A program made the translations under genes and the position numbers. A DNA stretch of 27,485 bases from Deltaproteobacteria bacterium UBA6601 (GTDB lineage Bacteria > Myxococcota_A > UBA796 > UBA9615): contig DJIF01000012.1 of the NCBI GenBank assembly GCA_002433485.1, positions 1-27,485 of the forward strand. The letters are read 5' to 3'. Shown here piece after piece: positions 26,476 to 27,485 of this stretch (position 1 is the first letter of the stretch; each line of letters opens with the position of its first letter). The notes beneath the pieces are model-generated. The model saw nothing but the letters and a program-made list of their open reading frames with translations. It was not told the origin of the DNA and did no database searches.

Positions 26476-27485
26476 GGCTTTGGCTCCTCGAGTTCTCCTT
26501 GATCTGCGCCCTGCTGCATTTTTGCTACCGGGTCTTGTGCAGGGATCAACAGCGTTGTTGTGGCAGGGGCAGCTGGCGGCGCCCCGGACTGTGCTGTCTC
26601 GGGCAGCTTGTTTGGTGGTTTGACCGCCGGCTGAATTCGCCCCTCTGGCTGCTGGGCTGCGTGTCGGGCAAGCCCTTTCTCGAGGTCCTCGATCCAGCCT
26701 CCTGCCAGCTCTTCCGCCAGTCGCCTGACGCGACCGTCGCTCTCCGGGAGTTCCCGAAAGTGCATAAAGACCATTGCCTGGTAACCGCTGAGTGTGGCGA
26801 ACAAGCCCTGCTCTTCGAGCTCCTTGCTGCTTCTTAGAATCCAGGCCTGCTGCCGGAGTTCCCACAGCCCAAAGTAAAGGTCATCCTCCACACGCAGCTT
26901 GAGAGCGCTCACCAGGCTCCGCTGGACAAGCTCAGGCGTATCGCTGTCGCCGACGTTGATGGCCGTTGAGGTGCGGATCCAGCCGGAAGTTTTGTGGCAG
27001 GTGTTGTTGTAGAGCACCAGACTGCTTTCTTCGGCACGCTGCGTGCGGTTCGAGTAGGCAAACACGTTCTCGTCGACACCGCCCTCGCTGAAGAAATCGA
27101 GCAGGGCGAAGTTCGCCACTCCACAGAAGCGTCGCCGTTCTCTCAATAGTGGGAAGATGACTCGTTCGTGGTGATCGATCAGCCCTTGATCGGGGCTTTC
27201 GTCCCAGTAAGCCTGCGAGTACTCCATGCCGTACTTCTCGGCATAGCCTTCGATCTGTCCGTGCCCGAACATCGGTAGGCCAGGGAGCGTTGCCATCATG
27301 GTAGCGATACCGAAGTACTTGTCGCCCTTGCCGAATTGCTCGACCGCGCTCTCCTCATCGGGGTTGTTCATGAAGTTGACGTAGCGCTCAAGAATCGCGG
27401 GGCTGTATTCCAGCACGTTCTTGATCGCACTGCGATAGCCGGCGTTGTCTTCGTCGCGCAACATGTGCATGAAGGCGCTGTTGTA
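26472..27485 (-). CDS. Large GH13-like alpha-amylase family protein, C-terminal part (5' partial)
   Basis: The gene enters from the right edge; 337 residues are visible. The segment FMNNPDEESAVEQFGKGDKYFGI, then TLPGLPMFGHGQIEGYAEKYGMEY and YWDESPDQGLIDHHERVIFPLLRERRRF, matches the end of the barrel in a group of very large GH13-related proteins annotated as alpha-amylase family. The GHGQ-EG-EKYGMEY stretch takes the place of the usual YYGDEIG segment. Catalytic regions I-III lie outside the window, so activity cannot be checked. A helical region follows, then a Pro/Ala/Gln-rich tail (about the last 75 residues) that looks disordered. Its stop overlaps the start of the GH57-GH77 gene (TTGA), placing both in one operon of probably cytoplasmic glucan enzymes. 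Confidence 0.82.
   Translation of the reverse strand, partial: YNSAFMHMLRDEDNAGYRSAIKNVLEYSPAILERYVNFMNNPDEESAVEQFGKGDKYFGIATMMATLPGLPMFGHGQIEGYAEKYGMEYSQAYWDESPDQGLIDHHERVIFPLLRERRRFCGVANFALLDFFSEGGVDENVFAYSNRTQRAEESSLVLYNNTCHKTSGWIRTSTAINVGDSDTPELVQRSLVSALKLRVEDDLYFGLWELRQQAWILRSSKELEEQGLFATLSGYQAMVFMHFRELPESDGRVRRLAEELAGGWIEDLEKGLARHAAQQPEGRIQPAVKPPNKLPETAQSGAPPAAPATTTLLIPAQDPVAKMQQGADQGELEEPKP
26484..26489 (-). promoter_or_regulatory. Shine-Dalgarno site that fixes a TTG start
   Basis: GAGGAG on the - strand ends 8 nt before the TTG at 26475. It lies in the last codons of the upstream GH13-like gene and supports coupled translation of the GH57-GH77 protein from a TTG. Confidence 0.7.

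Noticed and set aside
26476..26865. N-terminal extension of the GH57-GH77 frame
   Set aside because: Arg/Gly/Ala-rich, unlike a protein domain, and wholly inside the neighbouring GH13-like gene; a TTG with a good ribosome site gives the proper GH57 start.

Overview
The window looks like a chromosomal piece of a GC-rich, Gram-negative bacterium. It encodes a beta-barrel porin, several lipoprotein-type signal peptides and Shine-Dalgarno-led, tightly overlapping genes. Two secreted proteins carry Asp-rich DDDDS linkers, which I associate with Myxococcota/Bradymonadales-like deltaproteobacterial genomes. That placement is an impression, not a proof. I saw no rRNA, tRNA, CRISPR array or insertion sequence.

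Region 1 (1-7282). The window opens with the end of a secreted protein on the + strand, which carries a PPC-like C-terminal domain and is followed by a strong hairpin terminator. Facing it on the - strand is a two-gene unit: a 1920-residue protein, then a pentapeptide-repeat protein 2 bp downstream. The large protein has the architecture of cargo of extracellular contractile injection systems (eCIS): a disordered Gly/Ala and Lys/Glu-rich N-half, a long conserved amphipathic-helix module, and a C-terminal nucleotidyltransferase-fold domain with an intact GS...DxD...D motif. No eCIS structural gene is present here, so it looks like an orphan effector with a possible partner.

Region 2 (7408-27485). 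This is a large starch/maltodextrin utilisation locus. A - strand operon runs, in order of transcription, isoamylase-type debranching enzyme, outer-membrane porin, alpha-amylase with a starch-binding CBM20, MalK-type ATPase, a fused binding protein-MalF permease, and MalG. A 274-bp divergent region with a good sigma70-like promoter and inverted repeats separates it from a + strand operon: alpha-glucan phosphorylase, a second secreted GH13 enzyme with a CBM48-like domain, an Asp-linker lipoprotein, and a DUF805 membrane protein. Converging on this from the right are the end of a large GH13-like enzyme and a fused GH57-GH77 (4-alpha-glucanotransferase) protein.

Together the genes describe a full path. 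Starch is bound and cut at the cell surface, oligosaccharides pass the porin, periplasmic enzymes debranch and trim them, a MalEFGK2-like transporter with a tethered binding protein imports them, and phosphorylase plus glucanotransferase convert them to glucose-1-phosphate in the cytoplasm. No regulator gene lies in the window. The most unusual items are the orphan eCIS-like nucleotidyltransferase effector with its pentapeptide partner, the GH57-GH77 fusion, and the binding protein-MalF fusion.
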